Origin: Candidatus Krumholzibacteriota bacterium
GTDB lineage: Bacteria > Krumholzibacteriota > Krumholzibacteriia > JAJRXK01
Length of the DNA stretch: 64,000 bases
Assembly: GCA_029262065.1 (NCBI GenBank)
Contig: JAJDAC010000021.1
Span: forward strand, 1 to 64,000
Direction of reading: 5' to 3'
The position numbers were made by a program, and so were the translations under genes. Positions 54,008-61,407 of this stretch are shown one piece after another; positions within the stretch are counted from its first letter, which is position 1; each line of letters starts with the position of its first letter. Under the pieces are notes generated by a model. That model searched no databases. It was not told where the DNA came from and saw nothing but the letters and a program-made list of their open reading frames with translations.

Positions 54008-55210
54008 TTACTGCCTCGCTACCTTCGTTGCGCGCTTCCTTGCACGCTCGAGAGCCGCGGGAATCGCGTCGATTACCCGTTTCATCTGGTTGTCGGTCAT
54101 CGCGGGGAAGATCGGCAGACTCACTTCGGCTTCGAAGCACCGAAGTGCCACCGGGAAGTCTTCCGGTTGCAGCCCGTACCGATCGCGGTAGTACGGCTGC
54201 AGATGCAGGGGAATGAAATGCACGCTGGTGGAAACACCGGCTTCCGAGAGCTCCTCTATGAAGGCATCGCGGACCTGCCTTCCTCCATCGACCCGTAGGG
54301 GATACAGGTGCCAGGAGTGCAGATCGCCGGTGGCGGCGTCGACGGGCAGGGTAACGCCGTCGAGCGCCGAGAGACCGTCGTTGTACGTGCGGGCAATGCG
54401 GGCGCGCGCGTCACGGAATTTGTCCAGTCGCCGCAATTGGCTGAGCCCCAGCGCGGCCGCGATGTCACCGAGGTTGTACTTGAACCCAGGCGCCACCACT
54501 TCGTAGTACCACGAAGGCGCGCTGTCCCGGTAGCGGTCGAATACGTCCTTGCTGATGCCGTGCAGTCGCATCGTCCGCATTCGCTTGGCCAGCTCCTTGT
54601 CGGCGGTAACGGCCATTCCGCCCTCGCCGGTGCACAGTGTCTTGGTGGCGTAGAAGCTGAATACGGATATGTCGCCCCATTGACCCACGGGCTTGCCATC
54701 TACCCGCGTCGGCAGAGCGTGGGCCGCGTCGTCAACGATGCGAAGGCCAAACTCCCGGCCCAGTTCCTCAAAGCCGGCCATATCGCACGCCAGGCCGGCG
54801 TAGTGCACGGGCATGACGGCTTTCACTGAGCCGCGTTGCTCGGACGTCATGGTCTTGAGCGCGGCGCGCACATCCGAGGGTTGCAGGTTGAACGTAGCCT
54901 CGTCGACATCCACGAATACCGGGTCAGCGCCGAGGTAACGAATGACCTCGGCGGTGGCTGTGAACGTGTAGGGGGTGGTAAGAACCCGATCGCCTGGACC
55001 CAGGCCGATGGCCTCCAGGGCCAGGTGGAGGCCCGCGGTGGCCGAGTTGACGGCCACGCACTCGAGCTGGCCGCCTAGCGCCCGGCCGAACTCGGTTTCG
55101 AACTCGCGGCATTTCGGGCCGGTGGTCACCCAGCCTCCGCGCACGACCTCCACGACGCCCGGAATGTCTTCCTCGTCGACCGAAGGTACATGAAATGGAA
55201 TGGGTTCCAT
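54008..55210 (-). CDS. DegT/DnrJ/EryC1-family sugar aminotransferase
   Basis: 400 residues, a PLP-dependent sugar aminotransferase. The PLP-lysine is K190 in SFYATKTLCTGEGG, the PLP-phosphate/ring Asp is near VDDAAHALP (residues 159-167), and EATFNLQPSDV and VMPVHYAGLACDM fit the family. With the dehydratase at 55439 it probably makes a 4-amino-4,6-dideoxy sugar (PglE-like), the substrate of the PglC-type enzyme. Start ATG 55210; a TTGACA promoter lies about 45 bases upstream. First gene of a three-gene minus-strand operon. Confidence 0.94.
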   Translation of the reverse strand: MEPIPFHVPSVDEEDIPGVVEVVRGGWVTTGPKCREFETEFGRALGGQLECVAVNSATAGLHLALEAIGLGPGDRVLTTPYTFTATAEVIRYLGADPVFVDVDEATFNLQPSDVRAALKTMTSEQRGSVKAVMPVHYAGLACDMAGFEELGREFGLRIVDDAAHALPTRVDGKPVGQWGDISVFSFYATKTLCTGEGGMAVTADKELAKRMRTMRLHGISKDVFDRYRDSAPSWYYEVVAPGFKYNLGDIAAALGLSQLRRLDKFRDARARIARTYNDGLSALDGVTLPVDAATGDLHSWHLYPLRVDGGRQVRDAFIEELSEAGVSTSVHFIPLHLQPYYRDRYGLQPEDFPVALRCFEAEVSLPIFPAMTDNQMKRVIDAIPAALERARKRATKVARQ

Positions 55211-55254
55211 GATTCTCCTGGCCCGGAACTGGTGCGTGGGGAGGGCCTAGGCGG

Positions 55255-55283
55255 ACGCTATCCCCGCCTTGCCTCGCTGTCAA
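55255..55283 (-). promoter_or_regulatory. Putative promoter of the DegT-PglC-GT2 operon
   Basis: On the minus strand a perfect TTGACA (55283-55278) is followed after 17 bases by TAGCGT (55260-55255), about 45 bases before the ATG at 55210. One of the better hand-read promoters in the window. Confidence 0.5.
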
Positions 55284-55307
55284 CTCGTGTCCCAAGCCTC
55301 AAGCCCG

Positions 55308-55321
55308 CGGCCGATCGGCCG
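55308..55321. promoter_or_regulatory. 14-bp perfect palindrome upstream of the dehydratase gene
   Basis: CGGCCGATCGGCCG is its own reverse complement. It lies between the divergent DegT aminotransferase promoter and the dehydratase gene. It may be an operator, but chance occurrence in GC-rich DNA is possible. Confidence 0.25.
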
Positions 55322-55438
55322 ATAGAAGCAAGGCTGATGAGAACGATTGCGCCCGCGTGGTCGTGTTCTTGCTTTGTGCACGGACGCGGTCACGTGTCGA
55401 GGCTCCCAACTCATCCTGACCTGGGAGGAACGAGGCAC

Positions 55439-57367
55439 ATGTCAGTGCCCACCGCGATGCTTCGCGCCCGAAGCGTCTGCCTTTTGACCGCCCAATCTGC
55501 CTTGGTGGCCGTGTCTCTGGCCAGCGCCTTCGCGCTGCACGAGGGCACGTTGGGCTCGCGATATTTCTGGGCGGGCTTGCCCATCGTACTCTCCGTGAAA
55601 CTGGCCATGGCCGCGCTCGCGGGCTTGCATCGTGGCATCTGGCGCTACGCCGGAATCCGCGACCTGATGGCCACCGCGCGCTGGACCGGCGCTTCCAGTC
55701 TTCTACTGGTGATCATGGTCCTGGCCGCCGGCCTGCCACTGGGCCTTCTGGCCGTGGCCGTCATCGACGGCCTGCTATCTTTCGTGTTGTTCGTAACCGC
55801 CCGCGTTGCCCCTCGGGTGCTGCGCGAGTTCGCGCCCAGTGCCGCGGACGTGCGCAGTCTCGTGGTGGTCGGAGCCGGCGACGCCGGCGAAGCGGTGGTG
55901 CGTGAGCTCGTGGCTCGCAGCGCCGGCTACGTTCCCGTGGCCTTCGTCGACGACGACCCGCGCAAGCGGGGCATGTCGATCCACGGTGTCCCGGTGCAGG
56001 GCCGCACTTCAGACCTGGCCGCCATCGTCGAACGGCACGACGCCGACGCCGTGCTCGTGGCCATGTGCGGCGTGGGGGCGCAGCGCAAACGAGAGATCCT
56101 GGAAATTGCCCGCGCCACGGGGCGGCCGGTGAAACGGATTCCCAGTCGGGACGAAATGCTGGGTTCGGGCGCCGCCATTGGCGACCTGCGCGACCTGACC
56201 CTCGAAGATCTTTTACCGCGGCGCCCGGTCCGCACCGATCGGGAGCCGGTGACCGGACTTCTGACCGGACGAACCGTCCTGGTCACGGGTGCCGCGGGTT
56301 CCATTGGTAGCGAGCTGGCGCGGCAGGTGGTGGCGCATCGGCCGGCGCGACTGCTCATGCTCGACTCGAACGAAAACGCTCTGTTCGAACTGGAGCACGA
56401 AATGCGGGCGCGAAGCGCCGGCGTGCACTGCGTCCCGCTGCTGTGTTCGGTGCAGGACAAGGACCGACTCGACCGCATCTTTCGCCAGTACCGACCCGAG
56501 GTGGTCTTCCACGCGGCCGCTTACAAACACGTGCCGGTGCTGGAACACTTCCCGGAAGAGGCCGTGCGCAACAACGTGAAGGGGACGCGGTGCGTGGCCG
56601 AGTTGGCGCACGCCTACGGCGCCGATCGCTTCGTGCTGATCTCGACCGACAAGGCCGTGCGACCCACCAGCGTCATGGGTACCACCAAGCGCGTGGCCGA
56701 GATGGTGGTGCGCGAGATCGATCGCCGCAGCGACACGCGTTTTCGGGTCATCCGGTTCGGCAATGTGTTGGGCAGCAATGGTAGCGTGCTACAGCTCTTC
56801 CGGCGTCAGATCGCCGAGGGTGGACCGGTCACGGTTACGCACCCGGAGATCCGGCGCTTCTTCATGAGCATTCCCGAGGCGGTCGAGTTGGTGCTGTTCG
56901 CGGCCGCGCTCGAAGGCGAGGGTCGCACGTTCATTCTGGACATGGGCAAACAGGTGCGCATCTACGACCTGGCTCGACACTTCATTCGCATGTGTGGGCT
57001 CGAGCCCGAACGCGACATCCCGATTGAGTTCGTGGGGTTGAGGCCGGGCGAAAAGCTCTATGAAGAGCTTTGGACCGAAGCGGAAGTACCCGTGGCCACC
57101 GAACATCCCTCGATCCTCTGCGCACCGCTGGCCGACGACGAGCTGTTGGGCTTGCCGCAGCGGGTTCAATCGCTGATCGATTGGGCCGAGGAAGGCAATC
57201 GCGAGCAACTGGTGGCGCACCTGCGCGCGTTGGTTCCCGACTACAACGGAACCCCCGTGGGAATGGAACCTCCGCCGGTGAACGGATCGGCGATCGAAGC
57301 CGTGGCGCATCTGGTGGCGAGGGAGCGCGACCTGGCCGAAAACGAGCCTTCGTTGGCGACCGCCTAG
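55439..57367 (+). CDS. Membrane nucleotide-sugar 4,6-dehydratase (PglF/WbpM/CapD type)
   Basis: 642 residues. Four N-terminal helices (about 5-115), then a Rossmann domain (LVVVGAGDAGEAVVREL, about residues 139-155) and the catalytic SDR domain starting VLVTGAAGSIGSE at 281. The catalytic region has HAAAYKHVPVLE (K363) and LISTDKAVRPTSVMGTTKR, as in UDP-GlcNAc C6 dehydratases PglF and WbpM. Should give a 4-keto-6-deoxy sugar for the DegT enzyme. ATG 55439, preceded by GGGAGGAACGAGG. The stop codon lies within a hairpin. Confidence 0.93.
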   Translation: MSVPTAMLRARSVCLLTAQSALVAVSLASAFALHEGTLGSRYFWAGLPIVLSVKLAMAALAGLHRGIWRYAGIRDLMATARWTGASSLLLVIMVLAAGLPLGLLAVAVIDGLLSFVLFVTARVAPRVLREFAPSAADVRSLVVVGAGDAGEAVVRELVARSAGYVPVAFVDDDPRKRGMSIHGVPVQGRTSDLAAIVERHDADAVLVAMCGVGAQRKREILEIARATGRPVKRIPSRDEMLGSGAAIGDLRDLTLEDLLPRRPVRTDREPVTGLLTGRTVLVTGAAGSIGSELARQVVAHRPARLLMLDSNENALFELEHEMRARSAGVHCVPLLCSVQDKDRLDRIFRQYRPEVVFHAAAYKHVPVLEHFPEEAVRNNVKGTRCVAELAHAYGADRFVLISTDKAVRPTSVMGTTKRVAEMVVREIDRRSDTRFRVIRFGNVLGSNGSVLQLFRRQIAEGGPVTVTHPEIRRFFMSIPEAVELVLFAAALEGEGRTFILDMGKQVRIYDLARHFIRMCGLEPERDIPIEFVGLRPGEKLYEELWTEAEVPVATEHPSILCAPLADDELLGLPQRVQSLIDWAEEGNREQLVAHLRALVPDYNGTPVGMEPPPVNGSAIEAVAHLVARERDLAENEPSLATA

Positions 57368-57397
57368 CGCGACCCGGATCCGGTCGCGTCCTAGGCG
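57361..57397 (+). terminator. Hairpin spanning the dehydratase stop codon
   Basis: CGCCTAG (57361-57367, including the stop) pairs with CTAGGCG (57391-57397); inside, GCGACC (57369-57374) pairs with GGTCGC (57382-57387). It has no U-run directly after it. It probably cooperates with the second hairpin as a terminator for the plus strand. Confidence 0.5.
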
Positions 57398-57412
57398 GCC
57401 CGACATCTCTGA

Positions 57413-57448
57413 GAAAAAAAGCGCGACCCCGGCATGCCAGGGTCGCGC
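57413..57448 (-). terminator. Rho-independent terminator for the inositol-phosphate synthase gene
   Basis: GCGCGACCC (57421-57429) pairs with GGGTCGCGC (57440-57448) around a 10-base loop. On the minus strand the stem is followed by a U-run (the A-run at 57413-57420 on the plus strand). This gives a clear terminator 30 bases past the synthase stop; it may also act for the plus strand. Confidence 0.8.
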
Positions 57449-57479
57449 TCTTCGTTTCGATCCGGGCGGTGACCCAGGA

Positions 57480-58796
57480 TCAGCTGTCGTAGTACTCCGT
57501 GCCCAGGTGGGTAATGAGATCCTCACCCATCCAGTGTCGCAGCGTGTTCTTCAGCTTGGTCTGCTGGATGAACAGATCGTGCTCGGGGTACAGCTCCTTG
57601 GCAACCTGCGGGCTCTTGAAGTAGAAGCTGAGCCATTCCTGGATGCCACGCTGGTCGGCGCGGCTGGCCAGGTCCATGAACAGCGCCAGGTCGAGCACGA
57701 TGGGCGCGGCCAAAATGCTGTCACGGCACAGGAAGTCGACCTTGATCTGCATCTGGTAACCCATCCATCCGAAGATGTCGATGTTGTCCCATCCCTCTTT
57801 GTTGTCACCGCGCGGGGGATAGTAATTGATGCGAACCTTGTGATAGAGGTCCTTGTACAGGTCGGGATACTGATCGGCCTGAAGGATCGATTCGAGCACG
57901 CTGAGCTTGCTGACTTCCTTGGCCTTGAAGCTGGCCGGGTCGTCGAGCACCTCGCCGTCACGGTTGCCCAGGATGTTGGTGCTGAACCAACCATTCATGC
58001 CGAGCAGACGTGCCTTGAAGCCGGGCGCCAGAATGGTCTTCATGAGCGTCTGACCGGTCTTGAAGTCCTTGCCACACACGGGCACGCGGTTCTCCATGGC
58101 CAGTTCCAGAATCGCCGGCGCATCGACCGTCAGGTTGGGCGCACCGTTGGCGTAGGGGATGCCCATCTTCAGGGCGGCGTACGCGTAGATCTGACTGGGG
58201 GCGATGCTCTCGTTGTTGTTCTTCAGTCCTTCTTCGAATGCGCGCAGCGTCTGGTGAACCTCGCTGGGCACTTCGTAGGCCTCGGTGCTACCGCACCACA
58301 CCATGACCAGGCGATCGCACTTGTTCTTCTCTTTGAAATTCTTGATGTCGTCCATCAGCTGCTCGGCCAAAGCCATCTTGGTGGCGCCCGTCTTCACGTG
58401 GGTGCCCTCGAGCTTCTTCACGAACTTGGGGTCGAACACGGCGGTCATGGGTTGGATGGCCGACAGTTCGTCCTTGATGGGAAGCAGGTCGCGCTCTTCC
58501 AACACACCGGCGGTCATCGCCGCATCGAAGGCATTTTCGGGAATGGGATCCCAGCCACCGAAGACCAGGTCTTCCATGCCGGCCAGGGGAACGAATTCCT
58601 TGATGAGCGGATTACGGTTGTCGGTACGCTTGCCCAGACGGATATGACCCATCTGGGTGAGTGAGCCAATAGGCTTCGTGTGGCCCTTGCGGGCGCCCAA
58701 TACACCAGCGTAAAGCGTAGTGGCCACAGCTCCCATTCCCGGCGTAAGCACGCCGAGACGGCCTTGGGCAGGACGGATTTTCATTTTGTCGCTCAC
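57480..58796 (-). CDS. myo-Inositol-1-phosphate synthase
   Basis: 438 residues. It converts glucose-6-phosphate to inositol-1-phosphate with bound NAD. Family marks are VLTPGMGAVATTLYAGVL (NAD-binding start), VMVWCGSTEAYE, YAYAALKMGIPYANGAPN, KDFKTGQTLMKTILAP with the active-site Lys-rich segment, NGWFSTNILGNRDGEVLDDP and KVRINYYPPRGDNKEGWDN. It is like the bacterial (Bacteroides/actinobacterial) type in size. A LysR-type gene diverges from its promoter, suggesting regulation of inositol synthesis. An IMPase-family gene is at 13950. Confidence 0.95.
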   Translation of the reverse strand: MSDKMKIRPAQGRLGVLTPGMGAVATTLYAGVLGARKGHTKPIGSLTQMGHIRLGKRTDNRNPLIKEFVPLAGMEDLVFGGWDPIPENAFDAAMTAGVLEERDLLPIKDELSAIQPMTAVFDPKFVKKLEGTHVKTGATKMALAEQLMDDIKNFKEKNKCDRLVMVWCGSTEAYEVPSEVHQTLRAFEEGLKNNNESIAPSQIYAYAALKMGIPYANGAPNLTVDAPAILELAMENRVPVCGKDFKTGQTLMKTILAPGFKARLLGMNGWFSTNILGNRDGEVLDDPASFKAKEVSKLSVLESILQADQYPDLYKDLYHKVRINYYPPRGDNKEGWDNIDIFGWMGYQMQIKVDFLCRDSILAAPIVLDLALFMDLASRADQRGIQEWLSFYFKSPQVAKELYPEHDLFIQQTKLKNTLRHWMGEDLITHLGTEYYDS

Positions 58797-58870
58797 AGCG
58801 GTCCTCCAGGACTGGATTGGAAAGCATGAAGAGGGGCGCGGGTAGGAGCTCGGGCACCCTTTGCGAAGCC

Positions 58871-58899
58871 AAGCTACGGGTTGGATCTATATTGGACAA
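58871..58899 (-). promoter_or_regulatory. Putative promoter of the inositol-phosphate synthase gene
   Basis: Minus-strand TTGTCC (58899-58894) and TAGCTT (58876-58871) with a 17-base spacer; leader of about 70 bases. The AT-rich stretch on the other side (58880-58920) carries the upstream region of the LysR gene, so the two promoters are back to back. Confidence 0.45.
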
Positions 58900-58918
58900 A
58901 TGGATTTATTTTGACTAA

Positions 58919-59815
58919 ATGTTAAGAATGTCTAATCAAATAAGAAGCCAGTCACGCGCGCCCTACAATCTGCACCTCCAACAGTTGGCCTATCTGCGGG
59001 AGGTTGAGCGCAGCGCCACGTGGGGCGAAGCGGCCACGCGTCTGCACGTCAGCCAGCCGGCGCTGTCGCAGGCGTTGGCCGAATTGGAGCGGCGACTGGG
59101 TGTGGCGCTGTTCGAACGCGTAGGTCGCCGTAAGCGGCTGACCTCGGCCGGGCGTGAGGCGGCCGCCTTTGCCCAGCGCGTCCTTTCGGATGCCGCGGAC
59201 CTGCAGGCCAGGTTGCAGGAGGTAGCCGGTGGCGCCGGCGGCGATCTTCGCGTGGGCATGATCGACGCGGCCAGCCTGTATATCCTGCCCTCGGCCGTCG
59301 GCAAGTTTCGGCAGAGCCACCCGGGCGTGCGTCTGGAACTGACGGTGGAGTCGAGCGGAGGGTTGCTCACGAAGTTGCGCAACCTCCAGCTCGACCTGGC
59401 CTTCGTGACCGGGCCGCGCCACGACGCCGATCTGCAGCTGAATCGAATCTACGACGAACCCATGTACCTGTATGGCCCAACCGCCCGGCCGACCGAAGAA
59501 TCGGACTGGGTGTTGTACCCGCGAGGTAGTCAGACCCGGGACCAGATCGACGCCGGTCTCGAGTCGGCCGGTTACCAGCCCCGCGTGATTCTCGAGAGTG
59601 GGAATCCGCAGGTATTGCGACAACTCGTGGCTTTGGGATTGGGGTGGTCGGTTTTGCCGGCTGCCGTGGCTGAATCGCGACCAGCGTCGCTCGAACGTCG
59701 GCGCAAGCGGGCGGTTTCGCAGCGATCCTTGCTTGCTGCACGGAGGGCGGGGGCCCCGGACGATGCTCGCGCCGACGCCTTTCTGGAGTTGGCGCGCCGG
59801 GCGGCGCGTCGATAG
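58919..59815 (+). CDS. LysR-family transcriptional regulator
   Basis: 298 residues. The winged HTH is LHLQQLAYLREVERSATWGEA then ATRLHVSQPALSQALAELERRL (about residues 20-70), followed by a two-lobe effector domain (GDLRVGMIDAASLYILPSAV onward). The effector is unknown. It diverges from the inositol-phosphate synthase gene across 122 bases, so it most likely controls that gene and itself. ATG 58919 or 58928; no good ribosome-binding site for either, and the AT-rich promoter is very close, so a leaderless mRNA is possible. Confidence 0.93.
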   Translation: MLRMSNQIRSQSRAPYNLHLQQLAYLREVERSATWGEAATRLHVSQPALSQALAELERRLGVALFERVGRRKRLTSAGREAAAFAQRVLSDAADLQARLQEVAGGAGGDLRVGMIDAASLYILPSAVGKFRQSHPGVRLELTVESSGGLLTKLRNLQLDLAFVTGPRHDADLQLNRIYDEPMYLYGPTARPTEESDWVLYPRGSQTRDQIDAGLESAGYQPRVILESGNPQVLRQLVALGLGWSVLPAAVAESRPASLERRRKRAVSQRSLLAARRAGAPDDARADAFLELARRAARR

Positions 59816-59893
59816 CGCTTCACTGTTGTCGACCAATCGTCGATACCCAATGGTAGCGAAGCTGCGGGCCGTAATCTGATCGACGGAGAATTC

Positions 59894-60820
59894 GTGAGAC
59901 GTTGGGTTGGCATTCTGACTTTGCTGGTGCTGGTAACGGCGCCTGCCAAAGCATTGGCCGAAGCATTGGCCGAAGAACCCACCGTCCGTGTGCCGTCGCT
60001 GGGCAGCACGCTCACGCCGCCGCCGGAGCCGGTGAATCTCTGGCGTCGCGGCGGAATGGTAGCCTCGTACGCGGGTCTCTACGCCGGGGCCACGAAGGTG
60101 GGCAGCCGTTTCGGCCTGGAGTCTCGCTTCAAGATCGTTCGTCTCGAGTCGGCGTACGCCTACGACCTCGTGGCTCACGTCTTCAATGTACGCGAGATCG
60201 CGAATCTCATGACGTCGGTAGGACGGCTGGGTGGGGTCAGTGAATCCCGTGCACGCACGCTGGGGGCGTGGGTGGGAGGATTCGGTTCCCTGACCTACAT
60301 GGAAGTGATCAATGGGTTCATGCCCGGTGTGCGCTTCGACCCGTTGGACCCATTCGCCAACGCGTTGGGAGCCTGGTTGGCTACGGGGGGGCGCGATCTG
60401 GCCGCCCGTCATCCGCACCTTCAACGGTTCTCGCTTCAATTCGGATTCAAGTCGTGGAGCCGGGCGTTTGGACCCGCGCAGTCCAATGGCTTTCTGGGAA
60501 ACTTCTGGCACGACTACCCCAATGGTCGTTTTGGCGTGGGCTATCGCGTCGGCTCCATGGAACGGCCGGTGTTGGACCTGATGGCGACCTACGAAATAAC
60601 CAGTTGGGACCTGCCCGAGCTGCGCAACCGTTTCGGCTTCGGCGTCGAGTTGCAGCCGGTGGCCTGGGTGACTCCGTGGCTGAATCTGGCTCCCGGAGGG
60701 CGGCATCTGGTTGCGCTGTTCGAGTGGTTCAACGACCGCCTGTTGGTCCCCGGGTTGTTCATCGAATTGTTCTCGTTCGACGTGGCGCCATTCAGCGATC
60801 GTGATCCTTTCCTCGAGTAG
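59894..60820 (+). CDS. Exported protein of unknown function (DUF2279/YfiM-like)
   Basis: 308 residues from a GTG start with GGAGA ahead. The signal peptide ends in a 12-base tandem repeat (59951-59974) that makes ALAEALAEEP. The mature part shows WRRGGMVASYAGLYAG, a Phe/Tyr-rich core (LESAYAYDLVAHVFNVREIAN), PFANALGAWLAT, and a pattern of alternating strands in the C-terminal half (GRFGVGYRVGSMERPV, RFGFGVELQPVAWVTP), which suggests an outer-membrane-associated protein. A DUF2279-like relation is an impression only. Confidence 0.68.
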   Translation: MRRWVGILTLLVLVTAPAKALAEALAEEPTVRVPSLGSTLTPPPEPVNLWRRGGMVASYAGLYAGATKVGSRFGLESRFKIVRLESAYAYDLVAHVFNVREIANLMTSVGRLGGVSESRARTLGAWVGGFGSLTYMEVINGFMPGVRFDPLDPFANALGAWLATGGRDLAARHPHLQRFSLQFGFKSWSRAFGPAQSNGFLGNFWHDYPNGRFGVGYRVGSMERPVLDLMATYEITSWDLPELRNRFGFGVELQPVAWVTPWLNLAPGGRHLVALFEWFNDRLLVPGLFIELFSFDVAPFSDRDPFLE

Positions 60821-60833
60821 GCCGTGCGCCGGG

Positions 60834-60863
60834 TTGACCCCTTGCTGGGTTTGCGCCTACCTT
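60834..60863 (+). promoter_or_regulatory. Putative promoter of the divergent-PAP2 gene
   Basis: TTGACC (60834-60839) and TACCTT (60858-60863) with an 18-base spacer. The predicted start is within a few bases of the ATG at 60874, which has no ribosome-binding site. Confidence 0.4.
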
Positions 60864-60873
60864 TTCGATCGCC

Positions 60874-61338
60874 ATGCTACCTATTCCCGCCACAATCCTG
60901 ATGCACGACGTCGGTTGGGCCAGCCTCATCAGCCTGCTGGTGGCGCAGTTCGTCAAGCCGTTCATTGCCGTGGCCAGTGGACATTCGTTCCGCGTGGGTC
61001 GGATGTTCTACACCGGCGGCATGCCCAGTAGCCATACGTCCCTCGTGACCACCCTGACCCTCAGCATCTGGGGGATCGAGGGGTCGGACAGTATCCTGTT
61101 CAGCATGTCCCTCATCTTCGCGCTGTATTTCGTGTTCGAGGCGACGGGGCTGCGACAGGAGGTGGGCCATCAGGCGCGCGTTCTGAACGAAATGCTGGAC
61201 GAGCTCACCAAGACCCAGAAGGTGGATCGCGGTCGACTGCGCGAGCTGGTGGGGCACACCTGGTCCGAGGTGCTGGGTGGCGTCGTCGTGGGCGTGATGG
61301 TGTTTTGGGCCTACCAACACCTCTGGCTGGGTCGCTAA
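60874..61338 (+). CDS. Divergent PAP2-family membrane protein
   Basis: 154 residues of the YuiD/divergent-PAP2 family (PF02681 type). The family core is FYTGGMPSSHTSLVTTLT, containing the P-S-S-H of acid-phosphatase-like members, then FEATGLRQEVGHQARVLNEM and VLGGVVVGVMVF near the end. About four helices. Members are assumed to handle a phosphorylated lipid or sugar, but no activity is established. No ribosome-binding site; possibly leaderless. Confidence 0.86.
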   Translation: MLPIPATILMHDVGWASLISLLVAQFVKPFIAVASGHSFRVGRMFYTGGMPSSHTSLVTTLTLSIWGIEGSDSILFSMSLIFALYFVFEATGLRQEVGHQARVLNEMLDELTKTQKVDRGRLRELVGHTWSEVLGGVVVGVMVFWAYQHLWLGR

Positions 61339-61355
61339 CGCGTTCGCATTTTTTC

Positions 61356-61361
61356 TTGACA
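61356..61361 (+). promoter_or_regulatory. Perfect -35-like TTGACA upstream of the ParA-CBM gene
   Basis: TTGACA at 61356-61361 is a perfect -35 hexamer. No good -10 box is seen at 16-18 bases downstream, where the 20-bp dyad begins, so either an activator-dependent promoter or a chance match is possible. Confidence 0.3.
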
Positions 61362-61375
61362 CATATTTCCCCCAC

Positions 61376-61395
61376 GGACGAAGGTGCCTTCGTCC
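61376..61395. promoter_or_regulatory. 20-bp dyad in the ParA-CBM leader
   Basis: GGACGAAGG (61376-61384), TG, CCTTCGTCC (61387-61395): 9-bp perfect arms. It lies 13 bases before the ATG at 61408, between the -35-like TTGACA and the ribosome-binding site AGGGG. Could be an operator for a dimeric regulator, or a hairpin that hides the ribosome-binding site. Confidence 0.5.
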
Positions 61396-61407
61396 CGAGG
61401 GGAAACT

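Noticed and set aside
55190-55438. Upstream extension of the dehydratase gene
   Set aside because: The frame is open upstream, but it would run into the divergent aminotransferase promoter and start, and ATG 55439 has a good ribosome-binding site ahead of the first membrane helix.
61384-61407. Earlier start (GTG/TTG-type) for the ParA-CBM gene at 61384
   Set aside because: It would place the start inside the 20-bp dyad and before the AGGGG ribosome-binding site; ATG 61408 gives the standard ParA N-terminus MRILSVANQKGG.
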